From: Trinickia caryophylli
GTDB taxonomy: Bacteria; Pseudomonadota; Gammaproteobacteria; Burkholderiales; Burkholderiaceae
Direction of reading: 5' to 3'
Assembly (NCBI RefSeq): GCF_034424545.1
Contig: NZ_CP139970.1
Location: 4,092,001-4,156,000, forward strand
Length of the DNA: 64,000 bases
Shown here piece by piece: positions 25,843 to 35,100 of this stretch. The translations under genes and the position numbers were made by a program. The notes beneath the pieces are model-generated. The model was not told the origin of the DNA and searched no databases. It saw only the letters and a program-made list of their open reading frames with translations. Numbering within the stretch: position 1 is the stretch's first letter; each line of letters begins with the position of its first letter.

Positions 25843-27522
25843 ATGTCCTTACTTTTGCATCTGGTAAGAAAATCTCGTTGGGCCTTGGCCGCCGCGCTCG
25901 CAGCGAGTGTCGCCGGCGGCCTCGGTAACGCGGCGCTGCTTGCGCTCGTGAATCAGGCGCTCGGCGCGTCGGCCGACGCGCTCGCGCGACTCGGCTGGCA
26001 GTTCCTTGCGGTGGGCGTCGTCGTGCTCGCGATGCGCACGCTGGCCCAGTCGCTTTTCATGTGGCTCGGCCAGAAGGCGAAAGCGACGCTGCGCATGCGC
26101 ACGATCCGGCGTATCGGCGAGGCGTCGTATCCGCACCTGGAGAAGCAGGGCGCGGCGAAGTCGCTCGCGGTGCTCACGCAGGACCTCGACACGATCGTCG
26201 TGTTCTTCGTGAGCCTGCCCGCGCTGGCGATGCAAAGCGCCGTGATCGTCGGCTGCCTCATCTATCTCGGCTATCTGTCGTGGCCGATCCTGGCCGTGGC
26301 CGTCGTCTCGATCGTGCTCGGCATGGCCGGCTTTCGCTATGCGCATACGCGCGCGATGTTTCATCTGCGCACCTCGCGCAAGCGCGAGGACGATCTCGTC
26401 AAGCACTTCCGCGCGCTTTTCGACGGCGCGAAGGAGCTCAAGCTGCATCGCGAGCGCAAGCGGGCGTTCATCGAGAACAAGCTCGAGACCAATGTCGAAG
26501 CGGTCCGCGTTCAGCGCACGCGCGGGTACATGCTCTATGCGGCGGCCTCGAGCTGGGGCAATTTCATTCTGTTTGCGTTCATCGGCCTCACGCTTTTCGT
26601 GTTCGCGCGCTACATCCAGGTCGACCCGCACGTGATGTCGGGCTACGCGATCGTGTTCGTCTATATGATCATGCCGATCGAGGCCGTGCTATCGGCCATC
26701 CCGAACCTCAGTTCCGCGCGCGTCGCGCTCGAGCGTATCGAGCAGGTCAACGCGGAGCTGCCGCCCGAGAAGACGCTCGAACCCGCTACCGTCCACGCGT
26801 TTTCGACGATCGCGCTCGAAGGCGCCACGCACCGGTACTTCCGCGAAAAGGAAAACGAGGTCTTCACGCTCGGGCCGATCGACCTGAGCTTCCGGCCCGG
26901 CGAGGTGGTTTTTCTCATCGGTGGCAACGGCAGCGGCAAGACGACGCTCGCCAAGATGCTCGTCGGCCTCTACGCGCCGGAAAGCGGCCGCGTGTTGCTG
27001 GACGGCAAGCCGGTGGACGAAGCGCATCGCGATCGCTACCGTCAGCAGTTTTCAGTCGTGTTCAGCGATTTCTTCCTGTTCGACGACCTGCTGGGGCTGC
27101 CTTCAACCGGCCTCGATGCGCTTGCGCAGCAGCTGCTCGTCGAATTGCATCTCGACCACAAGGTCAGCGTCAAGGACGGCGTTTTCTCCACGCTGGCGCT
27201 TTCGCAGGGCCAGCGCAAACGGCTTGCGCTGCTCGTGGCATACCTCGAAGACCGGCCTTTTTACGTCTTCGACGAATGGGCGGCCGACCAGGATCCGCTT
27301 TTCAAGGACGTGTTCTATCGGCGCCTGCTGCCTGAACTGAAGGCGAAGGGCAAAACAGTCCTCGTCATCACGCACGACGACCGCTATTTCTCGCTCGCCG
27401 ACCGCTTCGTCAAGCTCGATTTCGGCCATATCGTCGAAGAAGGGCCGGGCGCCGCCATCGCGCATGCGGCGCCCGCATCCCGCGGCGCGGGCACTCCCCA
27501 CCTCGGAATCTCCGCATCATGA
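25843..27522 (+). CDS. Cyclic-peptide/siderophore export ABC transporter (PvdE/SyrD type)
   Basis: 559 residues, a half transporter with membrane domain and ATPase fused. Six membrane helices precede the ATPase. Walker A is GGNGSGKTT, the signature LSQGQRKRLALL, Walker B FYVFDEWAADQDP and the switch His in VITHDDRYFSLADRF. The DEWAADQDP form and the length match the cyclic-peptide export family that contains PvdE and SyrD, which move peptide siderophores or lipopeptides across the inner membrane. The start ATG follows AAAGGAAA. It overlaps the following ATPase gene by 4 bases. Export of the acylated precursor to the periplasm is the likely role. Confidence 0.9.
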   Translation: MSLLLHLVRKSRWALAAALAASVAGGLGNAALLALVNQALGASADALARLGWQFLAVGVVVLAMRTLAQSLFMWLGQKAKATLRMRTIRRIGEASYPHLEKQGAAKSLAVLTQDLDTIVVFFVSLPALAMQSAVIVGCLIYLGYLSWPILAVAVVSIVLGMAGFRYAHTRAMFHLRTSRKREDDLVKHFRALFDGAKELKLHRERKRAFIENKLETNVEAVRVQRTRGYMLYAAASSWGNFILFAFIGLTLFVFARYIQVDPHVMSGYAIVFVYMIMPIEAVLSAIPNLSSARVALERIEQVNAELPPEKTLEPATVHAFSTIALEGATHRYFREKENEVFTLGPIDLSFRPGEVVFLIGGNGSGKTTLAKMLVGLYAPESGRVLLDGKPVDEAHRDRYRQQFSVVFSDFFLFDDLLGLPSTGLDALAQQLLVELHLDHKVSVKDGVFSTLALSQGQRKRLALLVAYLEDRPFYVFDEWAADQDPLFKDVFYRRLLPELKAKGKTVLVITHDDRYFSLADRFVKLDFGHIVEEGPGAAIAHAAPASRGAGTPHLGISAS

Positions 27523-28337
27523 ACGCGAATCCATTCGTCGTCCCCGCGCAGCAAACCTTCGGCGATCCGATGTACGAACTGAGCGGTGTGTCGTTCGCCG
27601 CAGGCGATCGCGTCCTCCTGCATCCGCTCACGATGACGCTGCCCGCCAGCCGCGTGTGCGGCCTCATCGGCCACAACGGCTCCGGGAAGTCGACGTTGCT
27701 CAAGCTGCTCGCGCGGCAGCAGGCGGCAAGTTCGGGCTCGCTTTCGTTCGAGGGACGTCCGCTCGACGAGTGGGACAACCGCGCGTTCGCACGGCGGGTG
27801 GCCTACCTGCCGCAGCAGCAGCCCGGGGCCAACGGGATGACCGTACGCGAACTCGTCGCGCTGGGCCGCTACCCCTGGCACGGCGCGCTCGGCCGTTTCA
27901 CGGACGACGATCGGGCGAAGGTGGAAGAGGCGATGGCGCTGACGGACATGGCGCGCTTCCCCGATCTGCCTGTCGATAATCTCTCGGGCGGTGAGCGGCA
28001 GCGCGCCTGGATCGCGATGCTCGTCGCGCAGGATAGCCAGTGCCTGCTGCTCGACGAGCCGATCTCGGCACTCGACATCGCCCATCAGATCGAGGTGCTC
28101 GCACTCGTGCGCGATCTGAGCCGGCAGCGCGGGCTCGGTGTCGTCGTCGTGCTGCACGACGTCAACATGGCCGCGCGCTTTTGCGACGACCTCATCGCGC
28201 TCAAGGGCGGCAGGCTGCTCGCGAGCGGGCCCGCGCAGGATCTCATCGAAGAAGCGACGCTCGCCGAGATCTACGGCGTGCCGATGGGCATCGTCGCGCA
28301 CCCGCGCGGCGGCGCGCCCATCAGCTTCGCCTACTGA
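27519..28337 (+). CDS. Ferric-siderophore ABC importer ATP-binding protein (FhuC type)
   Basis: 272 residues from ATG 27519, overlapping the exporter stop (ATGA). Walker A GHNGSGKST, Q-loop in LPQQQPG, signature NLSGGERQRAWIAML and Walker B CLLLDEPISALD, then a VVVLHDVNMAARFCDDL switch region, are all FhuC/FepC-like. Unusually it is separated from its presumed partners, the binding protein and fused permease at 56764-59795, by the three NRPS genes. It is the only importer ATPase in the window, so it probably serves that permease. Confidence 0.9.
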   Translation: MNANPFVVPAQQTFGDPMYELSGVSFAAGDRVLLHPLTMTLPASRVCGLIGHNGSGKSTLLKLLARQQAASSGSLSFEGRPLDEWDNRAFARRVAYLPQQQPGANGMTVRELVALGRYPWHGALGRFTDDDRAKVEEAMALTDMARFPDLPVDNLSGGERQRAWIAMLVAQDSQCLLLDEPISALDIAHQIEVLALVRDLSRQRGLGVVVVLHDVNMAARFCDDLIALKGGRLLASGPAQDLIEEATLAEIYGVPMGIVAHPRGGAPISFAY

Positions 28338-28537
28338 CGCAAGACCGGCCGGCGCCCGTCGAAGGCGCCGCGCCATCGGTACGCAGGCGTTCTCGAGAAA
28401 CGCCGCGCTTTTCCCCGCAATGAAGACGTAGTGCCGCTGCCCTGCCCGACAGGCGCGGGCGGCGGCACGAGTTCGCGTTCGTTTCGCCGTGCTCGCCCGC
28501 GCGGCGGACTCGGCGCGACGCGCGCCAGGTACGACCC

Positions 28538-28563
28538 ATGGCGTAATCGAATGGCGTAATCGA
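28538..28563. repeat. Direct 13-bp tandem duplication in front of the first NRPS gene
   Basis: ATGGCGTAATCGA occurs twice head to tail (28538-28550, 28551-28563), directly before the GAGGAGGAAAGG ribosome-binding site of the FAAL-NRPS gene. The 236-base gap 28338-28573 holds nothing else that I recognise. Confidence 0.85.
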
Positions 28564-28573
28564 GGAGGAAAGG

Positions 28574-31500
28574 ATGACTGTGACCGATGAGCGGCGGTGC
28601 GACCGCGCCGCGGCGAATACCGACGATGCACAGTCCGGCGAGCGAGCGTTCGGCACGCGGCAGCCGGCCGGGCACGATCTCGTCTCGGCATTGAGCAGCC
28701 GTGTGGAGCAGGACCCGGAGCAGGTGGCGGTGCGCTTTCTCGCCGATGGCGAAGCGGACGCGCGCGAGTTGACTTACGCGGCGCTCGACGCCGGCGCGCG
28801 CCGCCTCGCGGCCGTGCTGCGCCGGCATGGCGGCGCCGGCGATCGCGTCTTGCTGATGCTGCCGAGCGGGCTCGACTATGTGGTGTCGTTCTTCGCGTGC
28901 CAGTACGCGGGCATGATCGCGGTGCCTGCCTATCCGCCCGAGGCACAGCACAGCGCGCACATCGAGCGGCTGCGGCGCATGACATGGGATTGCGCGGCGC
29001 GCATCGCGGTGCTGGACGCGTCGTCGCGCGCGGGGCTGGCTGCCGTCGTAGCCGGCAACGGACTCGGGGATGCGGTGCTCGTCGATGCGTCCGCGCGAGA
29101 CATCGAGCCGGGCGAGGGGTTTTGCGTCGAGTGCGTGGAGCCCGATGCCATTGCGTTTCTCCAGTACACCTCGGGTTCGACTTCGTCACCGAAAGGCGTG
29201 ATGGTCGGGCATGCGAACCTGTGCGCGAACGTGGCCGTGATGGCGCGCGCGATGGACTGCCGCCGCGGCGACCGCATGTTCTCCTGGCTGCCGCTCTATC
29301 ACGACATGGGCTTGATTGCCGGAGTGCTGATGCCGGTGCTCTGCGGGTTTCCAGTGACGCTTGCTTCGCCGCTGCATTTTCTCGAGCGCCCGTCGCGCTG
29401 GCTCACAGGCGTGGCGAAAGAGCGCGCAACGCACACAGGCGGCCCCGACTTCGCGTTTCGCCTCTGTGTGGACCGCGTGCGCGACGCGCAACTCGCGGGG
29501 CTCGATCTCTCTTCGCTGCGCGTGGCGTTTTGCGGATCGGAGCCCATCCGCCAGGCGACGTTCGATCGTTTTGTCGAGCGCTTTGCACCGCATGGCCTCG
29601 ATCGGCACGCCATGTACCCGTGCTATGGGCTTGCCGAAGCGACGTTGTTCGTTGCGGGCGTCGGGGCGGGCGCCGGTGCGCCCGAGCGGCGCTTTTCGGC
29701 GTCGGCACTGGCGCGCGCCGTGCCGCAGGCGTTGCCGCCGCTCGGTGTGGCCGATGGCAAGGCCGTGGTCGCCTGCGGGGAGCCGGCGCAGGATCATGCG
29801 TTCGCCATTGTCGGGCCCGACACGTGCGAGCGGCTGCCCGACGGCTGCGTCGGCGAAATCTGGTGCAGCGGTGCGAGCATCGCTCATGGCTATTGGCGCA
29901 ACGATCAGGCGACGGCTGCTGCGTTCGTCGATGGCGTTTCCGGCTCGCCGGGGCTCGCGGGCCGATGGCTGCGCACGGGCGACCTCGGTTTCGTGCAGGG
30001 CGGCCAGCTCTTTGTGTGCGGGCGGCGCAAGGACATGATCGTGTTGCGCGGCGAAAACGTCTATCCGCAGGATCTGGAGGGCGTGCTGGCCGAGCGCGTC
30101 GAGTGGCTGCGGCGCGGCCGTATTGCCGCGTTCCCGGTCGAAGGCGCCGATGGGGCGGAGATGATCGGCGTGGCTGCGGAAGTGCCTCGCGGGCGGGCCC
30201 GGCGGATCGCGCATCAGGCCGTTTTCGCGGCGGTTGCGGGTGCCGTCGGTGAAACGTTCGGCTACGAGGTGGGCCTGATCCTGCTGCTCGAGCCCGGCGA
30301 TCTGCCGCGCACGTCGAGCGGCAAGCTTCAGCGCAGTGCCTGCCTGGAAGCGTGGCGCAGCGAGGTGCTGACACCGTTTGCCGTGTACGACGCGCGTGGT
30401 GCCGCGGCCCGTGAGGGCGAAGCGACCGCCGTCGCGTTCACGCCGACCTCGCGCGCCATCGCCGAGATCTGGTGTGACGTGCTCGACGTGCCGCTGCCCG
30501 GGCCGTCCGACGATTTCTTCGCGCTCGGCGGCCGGTCGCTGCTTGCCTTGAAGGTGGCCTCGCGGTTGCGGGAGCGGTTCGCGCGAGAGGTGCCGCTCGG
30601 CTTGATGTTCAGCTACCCGACGCCCGCGAGCCTTGGCGCCGCGCTCGATGCGCGATGGGCCGCGCCGTTGCGCGACGGCGCGCGCACGCCGGGGCCCGAG
30701 CTTGCGTGCCGCGGTGCCCGCGAGGCGCCGCTCGCGTTGCCGCAGGAGCGGCTGTGGATACTGTGGCGGCTCGATCCGGACAGCCCGGCTTACAACGTAC
30801 CGGTGACGCTCTCGTTCGACGGGCCGCTCGATCCCGATGCGGCGCGCGCGGCGATAGACGCACTCGTGCGGCGGCACGAAGCGCTGCGTACGCGTTTCGT
30901 CGAGATCGACGATGTGCCGCATCAGGTGATCGTGCCGCGCGAGCAGGCGGCCTCGGCATGGCACTGGACCGCCGTCCGGTTGCACGGCGCGGGCCGCGAA
31001 GCGCTTGACGCCGCGCTGCGCGAACACACGCGTGCGCCATTCGATCTCGTGCGCGGTCCGCTCTTGCGCGCCACGTTGTTCGCGCTTTCGCCGCAGTCTC
31101 ATCTTCTGCACTTCGCGATCCACCATATCGCGGTCGACGGCTGGTCGGTCGACATCCTGCTGCGCGAGTTCGCCGCGGCCTACAGGGCGGCGCGGCGTGG
31201 CGAGGTGCCGGCATTTCCAGCGTTGCCGGTGCAGTACGCCGACTACGCGGCGTGGCAGCGCGAGCGTTTTGCGGGCGGTGGCCGCGCGGCGCTCGATGCG
31301 CAACTCGATTATTGGCGGGAGCGCCTTGCCGGTTACGACAAACCCATCGATTTGCCGACTGAGCATGAGCGCGGGGCGCCTTATGATCCGCGTGCCGTGC
31401 GTATGCGCGTGCGCATTCCAGCGATGCTTGCCGAGCGCCTCGAAGCGCTTGCGCGCGCCGAGCGCGCGACGCTCTTCATGGTGCTGCTCGCGGCGTATTA

Positions 31501-32113
31501 CGCGCTGCTTTATCGCTACAGCCGAGCGCGCGACATCGTCGTTGCCGTGCCGGTGGCCGGGCGGGACAGAGTCGAGACCGAGGATCTCGTCGGCTTCTTC
31601 GTGAACACGCTGCCCATGCGCGCATCGGTGAAAGGCTCGCAGCCGTTCGCGACGCTGCTGCGCGCGGTGCGCGACGACAGCATCGACGCCCAGGCAAACG
31701 CCGATGTGCCGTTCGACCGGCTCGTGGCCGCGCGGCACGCGCATCGGCACACCGGCGTTACGCCGGGCGTGAGCCCGCTCGCGCAGATCAAGTTCGTGCT
31801 GCACGACGAATTCGCCACGGCGCTCGAGCTCGACGGCGTGCGCGGCTCGCTTCTCGATGCGGACGCGAGCGCCATCGAGGCGCGCTTCGAACTTGCCCTC
31901 GATGTCCTGCGACTCGGTGAGCAGGGGCTCGACTGCGTGTTTGCCTATGCGGCGGCACTCTACGACGAGGCGTTCGTCGCGCAGTTTGCGCGGCACTACG
32001 TGGCGCTGCTCGAGGAGGCCGCTGCCGCGCCCGGGCGCGCGATCGGCGAATTCGATCTGGACGACGAAGCGGCCGCGGAGGCACCGCCTCTTGCCGGCAC
32101 ATCCATCCATTAG
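28574..32113 (+). CDS. NRPS initiation protein: FAAL-PCP-C
   Basis: 1179 residues, strong RBS GAGGAGGAAAGG. Residues about 25-585 are a fatty acyl-AMP ligase: AFLQYTSGSTSSPKGVMVGH, LPLYHDMGLIAGVLMPVL, PCYGLAEATLFVAG and GENVYPQDLE. A carrier domain follows (DDFFALGGRSLLALKV, Ser about 653), then a condensation domain (about 720-1165) with HHIAVDGWS and an ERLWILWRLDP N-terminus of the LCL/starter type. It loads a fatty acid and joins it to the first amino acid carried by the next protein, so the product is acylated. Chain length cannot be read from the sequence. The C domain and its A domain (Asp) are on different proteins, which requires docking between them. The stop is 12 bases before the next gene. 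Confidence 0.92.
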   Translation: MTVTDERRCDRAAANTDDAQSGERAFGTRQPAGHDLVSALSSRVEQDPEQVAVRFLADGEADARELTYAALDAGARRLAAVLRRHGGAGDRVLLMLPSGLDYVVSFFACQYAGMIAVPAYPPEAQHSAHIERLRRMTWDCAARIAVLDASSRAGLAAVVAGNGLGDAVLVDASARDIEPGEGFCVECVEPDAIAFLQYTSGSTSSPKGVMVGHANLCANVAVMARAMDCRRGDRMFSWLPLYHDMGLIAGVLMPVLCGFPVTLASPLHFLERPSRWLTGVAKERATHTGGPDFAFRLCVDRVRDAQLAGLDLSSLRVAFCGSEPIRQATFDRFVERFAPHGLDRHAMYPCYGLAEATLFVAGVGAGAGAPERRFSASALARAVPQALPPLGVADGKAVVACGEPAQDHAFAIVGPDTCERLPDGCVGEIWCSGASIAHGYWRNDQATAAAFVDGVSGSPGLAGRWLRTGDLGFVQGGQLFVCGRRKDMIVLRGENVYPQDLEGVLAERVEWLRRGRIAAFPVEGADGAEMIGVAAEVPRGRARRIAHQAVFAAVAGAVGETFGYEVGLILLLEPGDLPRTSSGKLQRSACLEAWRSEVLTPFAVYDARGAAAREGEATAVAFTPTSRAIAEIWCDVLDVPLPGPSDDFFALGGRSLLALKVASRLRERFAREVPLGLMFSYPTPASLGAALDARWAAPLRDGARTPGPELACRGAREAPLALPQERLWILWRLDPDSPAYNVPVTLSFDGPLDPDAARAAIDALVRRHEALRTRFVEIDDVPHQVIVPREQAASAWHWTAVRLHGAGREALDAALREHTRAPFDLVRGPLLRATLFALSPQSHLLHFAIHHIAVDGWSVDILLREFAAAYRAARRGEVPAFPALPVQYADYAAWQRERFAGGGRAALDAQLDYWRERLAGYDKPIDLPTEHERGAPYDPRAVRMRVRIPAMLAERLEALARAERATLFMVLLAAYYALLYRYSRARDIVVAVPVAGRDRVETEDLVGFFVNTLPMRASVKGSQPFATLLRAVRDDSIDAQANADVPFDRLVAARHAHRHTGVTPGVSPLAQIKFVLHDEFATALELDGVRGSLLDADASAIEARFELALDVLRLGEQGLDCVFAYAAALYDEAFVAQFARHYVALLEEAAAAPGRAIGEFDLDDEAAAEAPPLAGTSIH

Positions 32114-32125
32114 GAACTGGGCGCT

Positions 32126-35100
32126 ATGCAAGCCAATCATTTCGATATCGACTACCTGCCGGCACGCGTTGCCCGGTTCGCCGCGACGCGGCCCGATGCG
32201 ATCGCCGTCGTGGATCGCGACGGACCGCTGACGTGGCAGGACCTGTGGGCATGGTCCGAGCGTCTTGCCGCAATGCTCGCCGAGCGGACGCGGCCAGGCG
32301 ATCGCGTGGCCATTGTGTCCGCGCGCAATGCCGCGTTTGTGGCGAGCGTGCTCGCCATATGGCGCCTGCGCGGCTGTTATGTGCCGCTCGATGCGGCGCA
32401 GCCTGCGGCGCGTCTGCGCTGGCAGGCGCAGGACTGTGGCGCGCGCGTCGTCGTTGCGACGGGTGCGGGCCCGGCGCAATGGCTTCCGGAGGGCGTGGCG
32501 CTCGTCGATCCCGATGCGTCGCGTTGCGCGGACGCGACCTTCGGCACGAGTATGAAGGCGCCGCCGTCTCCACGCGGCGATGAGCTTGTCTGGCCGGCCT
32601 ACGTCATCTATACCTCGGGCTCGACCGGCCGGCCCAAGGGCGTCGTGCTGAACCATGCAGCGCTTGCCGCCTATCTGCGCGGAGTTGCCGGACGGCTGCC
32701 CGACGATATTGCCAGCGCGGCCTGGATTTCCACGCCTGCCGCGGACCTGGGCCATACGTCGCTCTTCGGGGCGCTCTGGCACGGCTGGACGCTCCACGCG
32801 ATCGACGCGGAGGTGGCCGGCGATCCCGACGCGTTCGCCGCATACATGGACACGCACGCGGTCGATCTGCTGAAGATCGTGCCGAGCCATCTCGATGCGC
32901 TGATGCAGGGCCGCTCGCCCGCAGCCGCGTTGCCCCGCCGGTGCCTTGTCGTGGGCGGTGAGCCGATGCCGGCACGTCTCGCGACGCAGGTCGAGCGGCT
33001 GCGGCCAAACTGTGTCCTGATGAATCATTACGGGCCGACCGAGACGGCGGTGGGTGTCCTTGCGCGCACGGGCGACGTGGGGCGCGCGAGCACGCTGCCG
33101 CTCGGCACGCCGCTCGCACATGTCGATGCGCGCATCGTCGACGAGGACGGCAATGCCGCACCCAGGGGCGTGGCCGGCGAGCTTTGTATCGGCGGCGCGA
33201 GCGTGGCCAGCGGTTACCTGAACCGGCCTTCGTTGACCGCGGAGCGGTTCGTGCCCGACGCGGCGGGGCATGGCGCGCGGCTCTATCGCACGGGAGACCG
33301 AAGCCGCCGCCTGCCGGGCGGCGAGTTCGCCTTTCTGGGTCGCCTCGACGATCAGGTGAAGATCCGCGGTTTTCGCGTCGAGCCCGAGGAAGTCGCGGCG
33401 CGGCTGCGTACCGAGGATGGCGTGCGAGACGCGATCGTCGTCGCGCGAGCGGACGAAGAGGGCGCGCCGCTCAAGCTTGCCGCCTATCTGACATCGGCCG
33501 TGCCGCTGGACGTCGATGCGATTCGGGCGCGGCTCGCCGCGCATCTGCCCGATTACATGGTGCCGGCGTCGCTGCGGGTGCTCGCGTCGCTGCCTTTGAC
33601 GGCGAACGGCAAAATCGACCGCGCCGCGCTGCCTGCGCCCGATCGCGCCGCGGGGCAAAAGCGGACCGCGCGCGTCGAAGCGCGCAGCGACGCGGAACGC
33701 ACGCTCGCCGGGATCTGGCAGCAGGTGCTCAAGCGCGACGACATCAGCGTATCGGACAACTTCTTCGAGATCGGCGGCGATTCGATATTGAGCCTGCAGA
33801 TCATCGCGAAAGCGCGTCGCGCGGGGCTCAAGCTCACGCCGAAGCTGATGTTCGACTATCCGACGATCGAAGCGGCCGCGCGCGTGGCGGTTGCGTCGGG
33901 CGCCGGTGCGTTGGGCGCGGATGTGCCTGCGGCGCCTGTCGTTTCGCCGCAGGCGGCTTCGACACAGGGCCGCAGCGGGTCCGCCGACGGGAAGGCACGG
34001 GCCACGGCCGCGTCCGCCGACGAAGCCAGGGCGGCGGAGGAAGCGCTGTGGTTCGCGCAGGCAGGCGTGACGCGCGAAACGGCGGAAGCCGTTTATCCGG
34101 CCACACCGATGCAGCAAGGGCTCCTCTTTCACGGCATGCTCGACGGCGAACCGGGTCTCTACGTTTCGCAGTTGCGCCTGACGATTGCCGACTTGCGCGT
34201 CGAGATCATGCGGCGCGCGTGGGACGTCGTGATCGCCCGCCATGCCGTGCTGCGCACGCGGTTCGTCCGCCCCCCTGGCGCCGAGCCCCTGCAGGTGGTC
34301 CAGCGGCAGGTAGTGCTGCCGTTCGATGTTCATCCGCCGTTCGCAGTGCCGCCGAGCGCCGGCCCGGATGCTGGCCCGGATGCCGGGGACGCCGCCTTCG
34401 AAGCCGCTCGCCGTTCCATTGCCGCACGGGGCTTCGATCTCGACGCGGCGCCGCTCATGCGCGTCGACATATTCGCCCGGGCCGATGGCGCACGCGATCT
34501 GCTGTGGACTCACCACCACGCGTTGACCGATGGCTGGAGCACTGCGCAAGTCGCATCCGAGGTGCTGCGCACATACGCCGCGCTCGTTGCGGGCAGCGGA
34601 TTCGACGTGACGCCGGGGCCGCGCTTTGCTCGCTATGTGCACTGGCTGCGGCGGCAGCCCGTGGCGAGCGCGCTATGGCAGGAGCGGCTCGCGGCACTCG
34701 GGACGTCCGCGCGCCTCGCCGATGCGCTCGGCAGCGGTGCGTTCTTCGAGCGCGTGTCGGAGCGCGCGGGCTTGGCCAACGATGCAGACGACACGAAGCG
34801 CCTCGTGCGCGAAATCGATGCGGCCGGCTATGTGCGCGCGCAATGCGCGGCACGACGCGCGCAAGTGACGCTCAATACGCTCGTGCAAGGGGCATGGGCG
34901 CTCGTACTCGCCCATTTTTCGGGGCGGGCCCAGGTCGCCTTCGGCACGACGGTGTCGGGGCGGCCAGCGGAACTGGCCGAGGTGCAGTCCACAGTCGGCC
35001 TTTTCATCAACAGCTTGCCGCTCGCGGTCGAGGCGGACCCCGCAGCGCCCGTGGCTGGATGGCTGGCCGCGCTGCAGCGCAGCCATGCGGCGTTGCGCGA

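Noticed and set aside
29186..34642. Very long - strand frame (over 1800 codons) antisense to the NRPS genes
   Set aside because: Long antisense frames are expected opposite GC-rich coding DNA. The translation is His/Arg-rich without any domain, whereas the + strand shows clear FAAL, A and C motifs.
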